From Patiria miniata (taxonomy: Eukaryota; Echinodermata; Asteroidea; Valvatida; Asterinidae), in NCBI RefSeq assembly GCF_015706575.1, contig NW_024037065.1:1302001-1366000 (forward strand): a stretch of DNA of 64,000 nucleotides, given 5' to 3'. How positions within the stretch are numbered: the first letter of the stretch is position 1; each line of letters begins with the position of its first letter. The notes below the pieces were generated by a model that worked only from the letters and a program-made list of their open reading frames with translations, was not told the DNA's origin and did no database searches. Shown piece after piece: positions 52,960 to 64,000 of this stretch. Position numbers and translations under genes: made by a program.

Positions 52960-55440
52960 AATTTAACAGTCTTAGCCCTTTTCCGAAGCATGTTTTAGGG
53001 AGTATTTTTTTTGTAATTTACGGAAGTTTTGGAGAATTCTGCATTTCTCATGACACTGATTTCCAGTGTCGTAAATGTGAAAGACTTGCCTTCGTAAAGA
53101 ATTACTTATCAGGACACAGATATATCATTTTGTACTTACTATTTAGTCCTCCAATTCCACCTCAGACCTAACATAATGTTTTAACAGGTGTGTAAATGTA
53201 GTTAAAATTGTATGTACTAAAGCCTCATAAGCCTTATAGGCAGAAAGAACAAACGAATGCGGATATTGAAACAAAACACTGGATCACGATGATGGTAGCA
53301 GCTGTGGCAGTTCAAATATGTGTACCTGTAACTCATTCAAGCTTAATGTACTGCATGTGTCCAAGAATCTGTTGTAACTTTCAATATAATAATACTGTGC
53401 AGACAGAATTTAAGAAGCAATATTCAGTGTTGCTGTATCTTTCAGGGATACAAATTGTTGAAAATTGCCAATCGCATGGCGTGTTAAACTTTTCAATTTT
53501 AAAATGTTCTTCAACCAAGTTTGTGTGTTCATGTCAGTACCAGCAGTTATTTGGTTGAGTCCTGATACCGGAAGAAATAAAATACACAGCTTTTACTGAT
53601 AAAATATTTGCATTTTGTCTATACTAGTGTGTCATTTACTTTATTTTTATAAATTGCTAAAAAGCAAAATTTTAAAAAATTTTCACCATTCTCAAAAATA
53701 TTTTTTTTTTCATTGGGAGGGGAATATACAATATAATGAATGATTGATATTAAATTATGAAAAGCTATGTCAAGAATTACATTTCTTTAATTAAAGAATA
53801 AACAGGAAATCAGGAAGCAAAAACAGCTACAATAGCAGCCAGTTCTGTCTAAATGGGAGCTCCACTCATAACCCTCTTCCATTAGTTTGTGTACATTTCA
53901 GTTTCCCATAGGATTTGTACACACCTCAAGCTCTCCCAAATGGGACAACAGAGGGCGCTATTTTCAAGCATGATATTTTATTACTATTACTATTTTATTT
54001 CTCGGGAAAATATCAACAAATACATGTAAACAAATGACTAAAGTTACAACACAAAGCAACAAAAGCTTTAGATACATAAACAAACAAACAAAAACAAAAT
54101 ACCATTCAGCTCCCGAAGGATTGCCCAAAAGAAACGTTGTTTCTGTCTAGGGGTTCTCCAAACTGAATGGCATACGTGAAAACAACAAGCAATAAATATA
54201 AAAAGAAATTTTAACTATACAAAAAAAAAAAAAGTTAAATAAGTTACATTAAGTCAAGAACAAAGTTGGTAAATTATATAATTATTAGACAAACAAATCA
54301 AAAGAAAAAAAAATCAATTACATTTGTACTAAGTAAATTAAATGAATAAACAAATTAATATATACATTGTACTTCAACTACTACCACTACTACATGTACT
54401 ACTACTACTACTTATATTAATAGATAAATAAATAATTAGACAAGTTGGTAAGTTAGCCTAATTAATTAATTAATTAAATGAATGAGTAAATATTGCATTT
54501 TTAAATCATTAAAACCATATAATGTGCATTTGTTTCTCTGGCGAACCTGATATTCTTGTTTAGTAGGATCATAACTGCATATCTGCAAAATATCTGGTAG
54601 CTTCACGAGGGGGGGTCACAATAATTAAAAAGTGAATGCCTATTTCATGTTCATCCCATGGCCTACTATCCTAGATGCAGAAATGTAATACCTGTAAATT
54701 AAGTTTGTCAATCAAACTGAAGCTTCATTGCTTTAAAAAATAGGTGTTGAATACGTGTGAGTATATCTGAAATAACAAGACTATGAGTGACCTTTCTGAA
54801 AGAGCTGTAGAATATAGTTTATTAAAGATCTGAAGTCTTAAAACCACATACTGTACAATTAAACCCTGAAAAGGAGAGCCCTGAAATAAACATGTACCAT
54901 CCTGCTTATAACAAGGATAATATAAGTTTCCAGGTCTTTGTTTTTTGATTGCTGATAATATAAGGTCACTGATATAACAAGATACATTTGACGGCCCTTT
55001 TTTCCCTTTCTTTGGTTAGAAAATACATGTACAGTGATTCTATGTTGGCAGTTCGATACACTATTGTATTTGTACATTTTTATCACTTATTGTGCACATC
55101 ATTTCTAAAGTCTATTACAAAATAATCAAATAGATTCGATTAAATGTCCAGAAAGAGCCATTCCCCAACTTTCAAGTTATTCAGTTAATTACTTTTTAAG
55201 GAATTTAAATGTGTAATGCTCGGGTGCACTACAACTCCGCTTCTTCCTTTGATCATGAAGGTACAGGTCGACCCTGCAGAGGATAGTCAGAGAGAAATAC
55301 ATGTAACATGTTTGAACTTAGCATTAATCACCAGAACAATTCCAACAAATGTTATGCATTTATCGAACAAGTCTAGTGTTATAAAATAATTTAGAAAGAA
55401 AACAAATACACGCTGATGATAATATGTCTCGCGAGACATG
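52960..55440. other. Unassigned AT-rich sequence
   Basis: No gene is supported. It includes simple repeats (54280-54480, AATTAATTAATT and TACTACTACTAC) and a short inverted pair ACCATTCAG...CTGAATGG at 54101-54170. Confidence 0.35.
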
Positions 55441-55447
55441 AACTTAC

Positions 55448-55585
55448 CTTGAATTTGTGTGACCGTTGAGGAGATTCGAAGTGATGAGATGACACCGCCG
55501 AGTGATTGTGTACATGGAGATTTGAAGAAGAAAAAACACCGCAAATTCGGACTGGACGACCGGACAAGTCCAGACTGGTCGCCAT
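55448..55585 (-). CDS. Candidate first coding exon of an unidentified gene
   Basis: ATG at 55585 in the context ACAAACATGGCG opens a 46-codon frame (MATSLDLSGRPVRICGVFSS ...) that ends in phase 0 at AAG followed by GTAAGT, a near-consensus donor. The stretch is richer in GC and CpG than its surroundings. No domain is recognised. Downstream exons were not found. Confidence 0.4.
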
Positions 55586-55600
55586 GTTTGTCGTCAATGC

Positions 55601-55622
55601 ATGACTCATAGCTGTGACGTCA
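55601..55622. promoter_or_regulatory. AP-1 site plus CRE, copy 1
   Basis: ATGACTCAT at 55601-55609 (AP-1/TRE consensus TGACTCA) followed 5 bp later by TGACGTCA at 55615-55622 (cAMP-response element). Lies 16 bp upstream, on the minus strand, of the ATG at 55585. Confidence 0.5.
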
Positions 55623-55724
55623 CTGGGATGGTGCTCGGAAACATTCGAAAACAACGCGAATTGGAGGAACTTCCTTGGTCAAGACAGAACGTGTTCTGTG
55701 TGTCCAGTTGTTGCTCGTCCGTCA

Positions 55725-55747
55725 ATGACTCATTTGCTGTGACGTCA
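55725..55747. promoter_or_regulatory. AP-1 site plus CRE, copy 2
   Basis: The same module, ATGACTCAT at 55725-55733 and TGACGTCA at 55740-55747, lies 125 bp from copy 1. The shared stretch extends into GCTGTGACGTCACTGGGAT, so the two are a local duplication. Confidence 0.5.
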
Positions 55748-55809
55748 CTGGGATTCCCCATACGTATACAAAGGAGGCTATTGTAATAGCACAAGATTGT
55801 CAATATTCA

Positions 55810-57820
55810 CGGTTGGCTGACCGTTGCGGTACGTGGTGCATATTAGAAGCAGGGTAGGGATCGCGGAGGTGATTACAAGTGAAAGGAAGGATTATCGTTA
55901 AACATTTGTACATGTACATGATGGACCCATATCTACACGGGGGGGGGGTGATATTACACACTTTTATTTATCTATTTTTCTTAAGTCAAATTTGAATAGT
56001 TATGTAAAAAAAGAAAGAAAAAAGAGTATCATGTTAATACTGAAACGATATATAAATCGTTAAAACAAATCGATCTCTGGATGCACTAAAAAAAAAACTT
56101 TCAAAATAGAACTACATCTGTTTCGGGTATTACCATGTTTGAAAATGGTACCCCCAGTGCGTGCTCAGCTAACTATGATTGTTCACCTGAGATGATTCTT
56201 GGCTGTTGCAAGACTGCATTTAATAATTATCAGGTGTCTGCCCTTTTATTTACTCTAAATTAAGCATTCCATACGGTATAATATGAAAACTGTATTTACT
56301 TTCAATACCGGTACTTTAAACCATACGTCGGTTTTGCTGAACGTGTAATTAAATTTCCACCAAAAAAAAAACACACAAAAAAAGAAACACTCATACACAA
56401 CCATCTTCTGGGTTGTTTTTTAAACTACACAAAAAAAAACCCAAAACAACGTGTCAACGTTTTGTCAATGTATTAAACAATATCAATCACAAGCTTGTTT
56501 GTCCTTATCGCGTTGTTAGTCACGAGGTTATGAAAAAAAATGCAGTAAGCGGGTCTATTATTCGTAAAAACGGTAATAAAACGCTCAATAAGTACAACGC
56601 ATCTAAATACAATGTACGTTACGGTGGTATGTTTGACCGTCTTAACAAAAAACAAAACAAATAGTTGGCGCGTAGCCTAATTCAGTAAAAAAAAAAGAGC
56701 TAAAGTTACTGTGTTAAGCTTATCAAGAAGATTAGCTTAATTGCATTAAACATATGATCAACTACATTTTCTTACCTTTTATAATCCCAACATCCCGGGC
56801 TGCTTAAAACCAATTCAAAGAGGTTTAAATGTATACAATTCGAAAATAAATCAAGCGACAAGTGACGTTTCAACACCCGACTCACTGTTTTTATTTTTTG
56901 AAGTTTCATTATTGTAGTAGTTTTCACGATTTTTGCATGGAAAATTAAACCTTTCTGAAATAGACTTATGTTTACAATATATGTAGTTCATTAACAATGC
57001 TTGTTTTGTTTTTTATCACTTGAGAATTGCACATATCAAACACTGTGATCAATTTCTTTAATATTTAAACTACGGATGACTGTCACGTGTGTATTAAACA
57101 AAACGATTGTACTGAATCGTTATGTTACGAAAATAACCACATGTTTTACAAGTTATACGGACGAAGTGAATCATGATGTAAATAATTGTAATAGTGAGCT
57201 TGAGTATGATTATTTATGCGGGTTCAGGCCTTTGTTTATAAATACGTTCTTGTTTTGTTTTTATTTAGCAATGTTCGAGAGATAATCCGATCAAAAGTTA
57301 GAATTGAAGTTTCTGTAAATTGTTAAACCATCTGACGATTGCACTGCCCACGCATGTTTTAAACATAATAATTGTACTAACGTTATACGAATATAACCAA
57401 TTCGGATGCTATCTCGAAAGTATAGGCAGTAAAATACATAATGTAATTTTATCTCTGCTTCGTTGTATACTATTCATTGTACTGTTACTGATTTTGTGCT
57501 GTCTCTCTGTTATAAATAATCTTTTATTACATAAACATATATATTTGTATATTAATTATGATTACACCCATTCGCAAATAATACATATAATTTTAAATGT
57601 TTATGTATTTGGTCCCATCAACATCTCGATAACGTGTCGCGCGATTAATAGGCCTAATATAGAAAATGACAAAAGAAAAACATATTCACGAGAGTATGCC
57701 TTCAAGTCATCGACAACCGCCTTTGTAAGCCCTGATGTCTTTTCTGTTAAAATTAAACTTTTCAGTAGACTTGTATCCGTTGAATAGAATGAATAAACAT
57801 GAGCCGGTGAATGTTTTGGT
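55810..57820. other. Unassigned AT-rich sequence
   Basis: A 155-codon frame at 57320-57787 and an 83-codon frame at 56413-56664 show no recognisable domain and are very AT-rich. Two stretches, about 57070-57140 and 57335-57400, share a diverged sequence including (A/G)ATTGTACT...GTTA...ACGAA(A/T)ATAACCA. Confidence 0.3.
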
Positions 57821-57825
57821 GTTTA

Positions 57826-59193
57826 TGTAAATTATTTCTTTCTGTTAGGAGCCATGGTATGTGCACGTACAAAGAGTTAAATAGTTCTTATTGTGTGTTG
57901 CTAAGAGATGTGTGTAAACGAAGGTAGAGATTGTGTGTTAGACGGGTGGGTCGTGATTGCCGGGAAAATTCAAGAAGGACAGAACGCTCAGAGCTGATAG
58001 CGATCGCACTGCAAAGTCGCCAAAATTTGTAGTGGAAAATACTGCGATATTGTTGTTGTTGAAGGCCAAAGGAAGCCTTGCATACCGTGAGTATTATTCA
58101 GTTATTCAGTGATCTTTAGTACAACTGATTTTTGAGTTTTAATGGTTCGTTTAGTGATTTTTATGACGTTTTCTGTAAACTATGCATTTGTATTGCACGC
58201 GATAGACGTAGTTCTAGGATCAGATTTTGATGGCGTCATTAATTAATACATGAGTGTATTCGATTTCAACATATTGGAATATTTATTTAAGGATTAAGGA
58301 AGAATGCTCAGAGTTTTGGTTTTCTTTTTAAAATTTGATAAATCACGATATATTTTGCTTGAGTAAGATATTCATATTCTGAGACTAAAGAGGGGGTAAG
58401 GCTTGATTTAAAGACACCCGTTTTATTGTAAAAAGCCCGTAGAAAGAATTTGGACATTTTGATTAATATTACAGATGGCTCATTTGTGAGGCCGTAATGA
58501 TCCAGCTGAAAGGATTGTCCGGGAAGGACATGGATCCGTACTAGGAGAGAAGGACATGATGGTTGTTCCTCACACACAGACCGCACCCAAGGCGTTCTAA
58601 CCGGTCCCTCCCTGCCAACCGCCCATCACAGACGACGGAGAAACTGCATGGTGGCGCCTTCAACACGGCAGCCCAAGATTTGGCCAAGACCCAGCACAAG
58701 ACCTAGAGGACAGGAACGCCAAGAGATCGCGAAGACAAATAAGTGATCAAGTGTGGTGGGCCCATCACTTTGTTTTAAAATAATAGATTTGTTAGTTAAA
58801 TAGAAATTTTGATTGATATTGGTTTCATCAAAAGTTGAGAGAAAAGCGCTGGTTTGATTGAAATTATTGAAATTGTTGAATTGTTGAATGTTGTAGAAAG
58901 AAAGAAAGAAATATACAAACAAAGAGGAAATTTCACTTGATTTTAGTTTGGATTCGAAAGATTTGGTTAAGGAATTTCCATAATTTTTGTTTTGGTTTTA
59001 AATTTCTATTAATTATTGAGTAAATTTAATTTCACTATTTAGATTTAAATTGTTTGTTTATTTTGGTGTTTAAGTAATTAGTTTATTAAATTTCTTGTTA
59101 TTGATCAAACGTGTTAGTTTTGTTTCCTTTGTTTTTCAACCTTGTCTTTAGAGAGAGTGTTGGCAAACAGCGTTTTTACGGCCGCGCGTTACA
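57826..59193 (+). repeat. Gypsy-C 5' LTR (start approximate)
   Basis: The right end (GCGTTACA) is fixed by the primer-binding site that follows. The left end is a guess: TGTAA at 57826 mirrors the TTACA end. TGTTAGGAG at about 57841 is an alternative. The partner LTR would lie beyond the window. Confidence 0.5.
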
Positions 59194-59194
59194 T

Positions 59195-59212
59195 TGGGGG
59201 CTTGTCCGGGAA
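59195..59212 (+). other. Gypsy-C primer-binding site
   Basis: TGGGGGCTTGTCCGGGAA, one base after the LTR end. It differs by few bases from the primer-binding site complementary to tRNA-Pro used by several retroelements, so a tRNA-Pro primer is likely. Confidence 0.75.
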
Positions 59213-59636
59213 ACAGGTGTTCGTTTGCCACATTCTGTAACATTCGTTTTTCTAAAAACACTTGAAAGGCGAAGAAAGCCCAGTTTGCTGACCGTAGACT
59301 CAGCGAGTAAGATTCACGGTATAGGCGATGTAGCTTTGGTTCGTGCAGCTGTGTTCGCATTGTTCGTCATTATGCTATAGGCTTTTGTGCGCTACCTGCG
59401 ATAAGCTGAACGGACTGCTTTCATTGCTAATTGCTTCTTTGTGCGTAAGTCTAATCCCGTTGTTGTCCATCGCATTGCATCGCACGGCTACCGGTCTTAC
59501 GCTATTGATTTGCGCAATCTGGTTGTGGTACCTTTTGTGTACACTGTGTTTGGTCCAGTTAGACGTTCAGCTGCTGCTGCTTTTAGCAAATCAGATCTAG
59601 CGTCTAGTTATTCTTGAATTGTCCTGCAGTGTAATC

Positions 59637-60413
59637 ATGGATAGACAGTGGCTGGAAGTTGGAAAGGAGATAGGTTTGAAAGGTGATGCTTTGATAGAAT
59701 TTGTTAGAGAGCGAGAGAAAAGTGGAAGAGATGAGAGAGCCCAAAAGTTAGATTTGGCTAAACAGGAAAAGGAGGTTTTATAGTTACAAATTCAGTTGGC
59801 ACAGATCAAAGTTGAAGTCAATGAAACAGGTAACACATCCGAAGGAGGTGACACCCAACCTCCCCCATTCGCAACAGCTCGAGCACCAAAACTTCCAATC
59901 TTCGATGATGCCAAAGACGACATCGATGCATATCTTCAAAGATTTGAGCGATATGCTACCAGCCAACGATGGTTCAAGGAGAACTGGGCAACAAACCTCA
60001 GCGCCTTGCTTCGTGGGAAGGCCCTAGAGGTGTATTCTCGTCTAGCAATTGACCAGATTACAGACTACACTGCTCTGAAGCATGGCCTGCTTCGTAGATT
60101 CCGCATGACTGAGGACATGACTCCGGTGAGACTGCATCTCAGTTTGCCATACGACTTGAGAATTACTTCACGCGTTGAAAAGACCTACGATGGAGTAAAA
60201 GATTTGTTAATGAGAGAACAGCTCATCCAGGCAAGTGATGCCCCATTGGCGTTATATCTCAAGGAGCGAGCTCCCAAGTCGATAAATGCGATGACCGACC
60301 TTGCAAAAAAGTATGTTGAGGCACACGGTGGGAGTTTCGGCAGCTTTTCCAAGAGACGTACTGACTACCGGAATCCAACCAATCAGCGAGCGTCGACGAC
60401 TAATAACAATTAG
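59637..60413 (+). pseudogene. Gypsy-C gag
   Basis: ATG 59637 (MDRQWLEVGKEIGLKG). TAG at 59781-59783 breaks the frame after 48 codons, and the same frame then continues: LQIQLAQIKVEVNE, then KDDIDAYLQRFERYATSQRW and LLRGKALEVYSRLA, capsid-like. A second TAG at 60411-60413 ends it before the zinc knuckle, which continues in the same frame. Both stops are amber, so read-through cannot be excluded. Confidence 0.8.
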
Positions 60414-61763
60414 GGGACACCGCCAAATCCTAACCGGACTTACCAGAAGGAAACCAGGACATGTTTCATTTGTAAACGTGTTGGTCATCTGGCCCAGAAC
60501 TGTAGGTTCAGAAATCCACCCACACCTACGCAGAAAGCTGCTAGCATGGTGGTATCTGAAGATAAATCTCAGTCAAGACCCCACTTTAACAATGCTGCTA
60601 GAGGAAGAGGCTACAACAGAGGGCGTAATACGAGGGAGAATGTTCCTGACAGAAATCCTGCACCAACGGAGCATGTAGAGTGCACATGTAGCAAGTGTTC
60701 TTCTGCCGCTGCGGAAAAGAAAGCCACAGCAGCATGTATGATGGTAACCCAGGGTAAACTTCATGAGTGTTGTACTACCGATGGTAGAGCTCCGCTTCGT
60801 TGTGGACATGAGCTACCTGTGATGAGCGCGGCATGTGAAGGTCCGATGCAACCAGGTATGCCAGTCACCAAGGGTCGACTTGGATCTAAAGATGTTAATG
60901 TCCTGAGAGATAGTGGCTGTAGTGGAGTTGTGGTCCGCCGTGACTTGGTACTTCCAGAGGATATGACAGGCGACTACAAATTGTGTGTCTTGATTGATGG
61001 TACGGTACGCAAGGTGCCAACAGCCAGAGTGTGCATCGATAGCCCTTACTTTGTTGGACGGACTGAAGTGTTGTGTATGTCTCGACCAGTTTACGACGTG
61101 ATATTGGGAAATGTCGAAGGTGCCAGAGCCCCAAATGATCCAGATCCAGGATGGAAGGTCGATGGGAAACAATGGAACGATGAATCCTCCATCATAGAGC
61201 AGACTATGGTGGTACAGACACGAGCACAGTTGAAGAAGGAAGGACAACCGTTGAGGAAGTTGCGAGTTCCTTCAAGTCTTCCTGATGTAACAGCCGATGA
61301 TATAAAAGTAGCTCAGCAAGCTGATCCTACTCTAAGGAAGATCCACGAACTGTCTGATCTGAAAGATGAAAAGACTGGTGAAGACGGACGCTCCTCTCGG
61401 TTTGTTACACACGGAGGTTTACTGTATCGAAAATTTCAGTCGGAAAGGTTCAGCCAGGGCAACGTAATTCATCATCTGGTGGTACCCGCTCAGTATAGGA
61501 AATTGGTTATGAAGCTTGGTCACGAGGCCATCATTGGAGGACACCAAGGAGCCAAGAAAACTGCGGACAAGATACTAACTGATTTCTTCTGGCCCGGCAT
61601 TCACTCGGAGGTAACGCGTTTTGGTCGATCGTGCAACGTTTGTCAACGCACAGTACAGAAAGGTAGAGTGACCAGGGTTCCTCTCGGTACTATGCCACTT
61701 ATAGATACTCCGTTCGATAGAGTAGCTGTCGAGAAGCCACTCGAGTCGCCGAGGCCCTTGTAG
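60414..61763 (+). pseudogene. Gypsy-C zinc knuckle, protease and integrase N-terminal half
   Basis: Same frame as gag after its TAG. Knuckle CFICKRVGHLAQNC at 60462-60503; protease RDSGCSGVVV (DSG at 60909-60917); integrase HHCC domain with His in LGHEAIIGGHQG and CNVCQR at about 61632-61650. The core begins TPFDRVAVE and is then cut by a deletion near 61728 that removes most of the sequence up to the second catalytic Asp region. Confidence 0.85.
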
Positions 61764-62731
61764 ATGTCTACACTCGAGTAGGAATACCTCGTGAGGTGTT
61801 AACTGATCAAGGCAGCCAGTTCACATCTGACGTCATGAAGGAGGTCAGTAGGTTGTTGTCAATCCGCCAACTTACCACCACGCCTTACCACCCTGCTTGC
61901 AATGGTATGGTTGAACGATTCAATGCCAGTCTCAAGAACATGTTGAAGCGGATGTGTGCGGAACGACCTACTGATTGGGATCGTTATCTCAACCCTCTTC
62001 TCTTTGCCTATCGTGAGACACCTCATGACAGTACAGGCTTTTCCCCGTTTGAGTTGCTCTACGGGAGAACTGTTAGAGGACCCATGGCAATTTTGAAGGA
62101 GCTCTGGACAGGAAAAATGGAGTCCGACACTGAGGTCAAGACAACCTACCAGTATGTGATAGATCTCAAGGAGAGATTTGAGAATACCTGCAACTTAGCA
62201 CAGAAGGAGCTGATGAAGTCTCAAAGGAAGAACAAGATGTACTACAATAGGAAGAGTAGAGAGAGAAGTTTCAAACCAGGCGACAAAGTCCCGATCCTCC
62301 TCCCGACAGACAAGAGTAAGTTGATACTTCAGTGGAAGGGTCCCTTTGATGTTCTGGCGAAGATTGGTACATGTGACTATCGTCTTGATTTGCATGGTAA
62401 CACCAAGACGTTCCATGCCAATCTGCTTAAACGATATATTCAGCGTGAGGAAGCAAGTCTTCTGAGTGTGGTTAGTTGTGATAGTGGTATCGTTGATGTC
62501 ATATGCACTGCAACTGTAGAGGATGAAGACGGCCCTAATGACGAAAGCGGCCATGTCACTGGTAAAGCTGGGTTAATTGAATTTCCAGTATTAAAGGCCA
62601 GTGAAACTGTAGCAGATGTCACCCTGTCTGATGATCTGTCAAAGGAACAGACTCATGAAGTTAGGCGACTCCTTGGCAATTTTAGTGACATTATGACAGA
62701 CTTGCCTAGTGAGACGACAGTTGGGGTCTAG
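61733..62731 (+). pseudogene. Gypsy-C integrase C-terminal half
   Basis: In the shifted frame: VDVYTRVGIPREVLTDQGSQ with the second Asp, GMVERFNASLKNML with the catalytic Glu, and the GPY/F-like block LQWKGPFDVLAKIG ... YRLDLHG. The frame from TTG/ATG-type start at 61796 is open to 62731. The start of RT follows (SCDSGIVDV to LLGNFSDIM) before a further frame change near 62720. Confidence 0.85.
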
Positions 62732-64000
62732 ACATCAAGCTGTCTACTGATGAGCGCATACACCAGAAGCCATATCCACTTCCACACGCCATGAGGGATA
62801 CAGTTGCTGACGAACTTAAACAAATGATGGAATTGAAGGTTATTGAACCGTAAGATTCGCCATATTCGTTCCCGATTGTCATCGTGAAGAAACCTGATGG
62901 AAGCAACAGATTCTGCATTGATTTCCGGAAGCTAAATCGAGTAACTATCTTCGATGCAGAACCGCTCCCCAACCCTGATGAGATATTTGCGTCGTTATCC
63001 GCAGATCGTTTCTTCACTAAGCTTGATTTGACCAAGGGTTATTGGCAGATACCGCTGACCAAGGAGAGTAAACCTAAGACGGCATTTGCGACACCGTTTG
63101 GCCTCTTCCAATTCCGCGTCATGCCCTTAGGTCTAATCAACGCTCCGGCGACATTTAGTCGACTGATGAGGACCGTGCTGCGAGAGGTGTTGAATGTTCA
63201 CAGTTACATTGGTGACATTCTGATTCACATAACCTCCTGGAAGGATCACCTAAAGACACTGAAGGAAGTGCTGAAAAGGCTTCGAGAGGCAAAGCTCTCA
63301 GCGAGACCGAAGAAATGCCAAGTTGGTTTTTCCAGCATCCACTTCCTTGGACACATCATAGGCCACGATCAACTCAAACCTCACCCAGATAAGATCGAGA
63401 AGATAAGAAGTGCTCCGCGACCAACGACTAAGAAGCAGATGAGGTCATTCTTGGGACTCTGTAACTACTACAGAAAGTTCATCCCAGATTTTGCAGCAAT
63501 TGCAGTACCTCTAACTGACAAGACCAAAGGTCGCGAGCCAAACAAGATCATTTGGACTGAAAGTCAAGAGTTGGCTTTCAACTCGTTGAAGAAGCATCTG
63601 AAGAGCCGCCCTTTCCTTTGTCTACCAGATTTTGAGCGCCAGTTTATTTTGAGAACCGACGCCTCTGACATAGGAATTGGAGCGATGCTGTTGCAGGAAT
63701 ATGATGATACCAAACAACCTGTCGCATTCGCAAGCAAGAAACTTCTTCCCCGTGAGCGAGCCTATTCTGCGATGGAAAGGGAATGTCTTGCCATCGTCTG
63801 GGGAATCCAGAAGTTTCAGGTCTTCCTCGATGGGAAGGAGTTTGTCCTTGAAACTGACCACCAGCCGTTAGTCTATCTTCAGAAGGCCAAACTCATCAAC
63901 AGCAGGATCATGCGGTGGGCTTTATCATTGCAGCCCTATAAATTCCGCATTGAAGCCATTCGAGGAATCGACAACGTCGGTGCTGACTTCTTGAGTAGGG
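62720..64000 (+). pseudogene. Gypsy-C reverse transcriptase and RNase H (cut by window end)
   Basis: RT starts LDIKLSTDERIHQKPYPLP; TAA at 62851; then VKKPDGSNRFCIDFRKLNRV, LDLTKGYWQIPL, VMPLGLINAPATF and the active-site box, which reads YIGD (63205-63216) where YIDD or YMDD is required. RNase H follows: LRTDASDIGIGAML, MERECLAIVWG, ETDHQPLVYL and NVGADFLSR at the window end. No further frame break from 62854 to 64000. Confidence 0.88.

Larger units (their letters stand above)
57826..64000 (+). mobile_element. Gypsy-C: Gmr1-type LTR retrotransposon (PR-IN-RT-RH order), truncated by window end
   Basis: Order of recognisable domains: LTR, primer-binding site, gag, zinc knuckle, protease, integrase, RT, RNase H. 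Integrase before RT, within otherwise gypsy-like sequence, is the hallmark of the Gmr1 clade described from deuterostomes. Lesions: TAG codons at 59781 and 60411, a deletion with frameshift in integrase near 61728, a frameshift near 62720, a TAA at 62851, and an altered RT active site. The element is dead. Confidence 0.88.

Noticed and set aside
54101..54170. ACCATTCAG...CTGAATGG pair as a ribozyme
   Set aside because: No CTGANGA/GAAA core in the right order.
57320..57787. 155-codon frame with hydrophobic stretches
   Set aside because: Extremely AT-rich, no recognised motif and no splice or promoter support; could be chance.

Overview
Eukaryotic, intron-containing, AT-rich DNA in which almost everything recognisable is transposable-element sequence of several classes. 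The mix points to a marine invertebrate, most likely a deuterostome such as an echinoderm, hemichordate or lancelet. It includes a Penelope-like RT with a hammerhead ribozyme, Ty3/gypsy elements (one with the integrase-before-RT order of the deuterostome Gmr1 clade), an ISL2EU-type THAP/YqaJ transposon, an EnSpm/CACTA relic and many MITEs. The exact species cannot be read from the sequence.

Layout. 1-3.6 kb: a 5'-truncated Penelope-like element on the minus strand, followed by a well-formed type I hammerhead ribozyme. 6.3-8.5 kb: minus-strand exons of a BEN-domain gene; its likely first exon lies at 36.36-36.58 kb, so the gene would have an intron of about 28 kb. That intron holds a 26.6 kb nest (9245-35840). 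The nest is one old minus-strand LTR retrotransposon (Gypsy-B; LTRs of about 0.95-1.0 kb, 4-bp TSD GTAC) broken by three later insertions. Its 3' LTR carries a 7.06 kb ISL2EU-like DNA transposon (9899-16961; THAP-DDE transposase plus SWIM/YqaJ gene). Its 3' accessory ORF carries a young, apparently intact gypsy (Gypsy-A, 18348-23005; 1299-codon gag-pol, LTRs 171/172 identical, TSD ATGCT). Its 5' LTR carries a 5.8 kb element with TIRs and long subterminal arrays of ACGTTG-type repeats (29202-34988).

36-42 kb is mostly unassigned, with a short tandem repeat and a diverged repeat pair. 42-45.7 kb is a decayed EnSpm/CACTA transposase gene carrying two MITEs. 47.15-49.67 kb is a six-copy tandem array of an about 420-bp exon-plus-intron unit whose last copy leads into an unclassified coiled-coil/transposase-like gene (49.4-51.1 kb). 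52.1-52.7 kb is an about 93-bp satellite. 55.4-55.8 kb looks like a promoter and first exon (minus strand) with a duplicated AP-1+CRE module. 57.8-64 kb is the 5' part of a decayed Gmr1-type LTR element (Gypsy-C) cut by the window end.

No tRNA, rRNA, CRISPR or prokaryotic features were seen. Apart from the BEN gene and the 55.4 kb exon, no convincing host gene was found.
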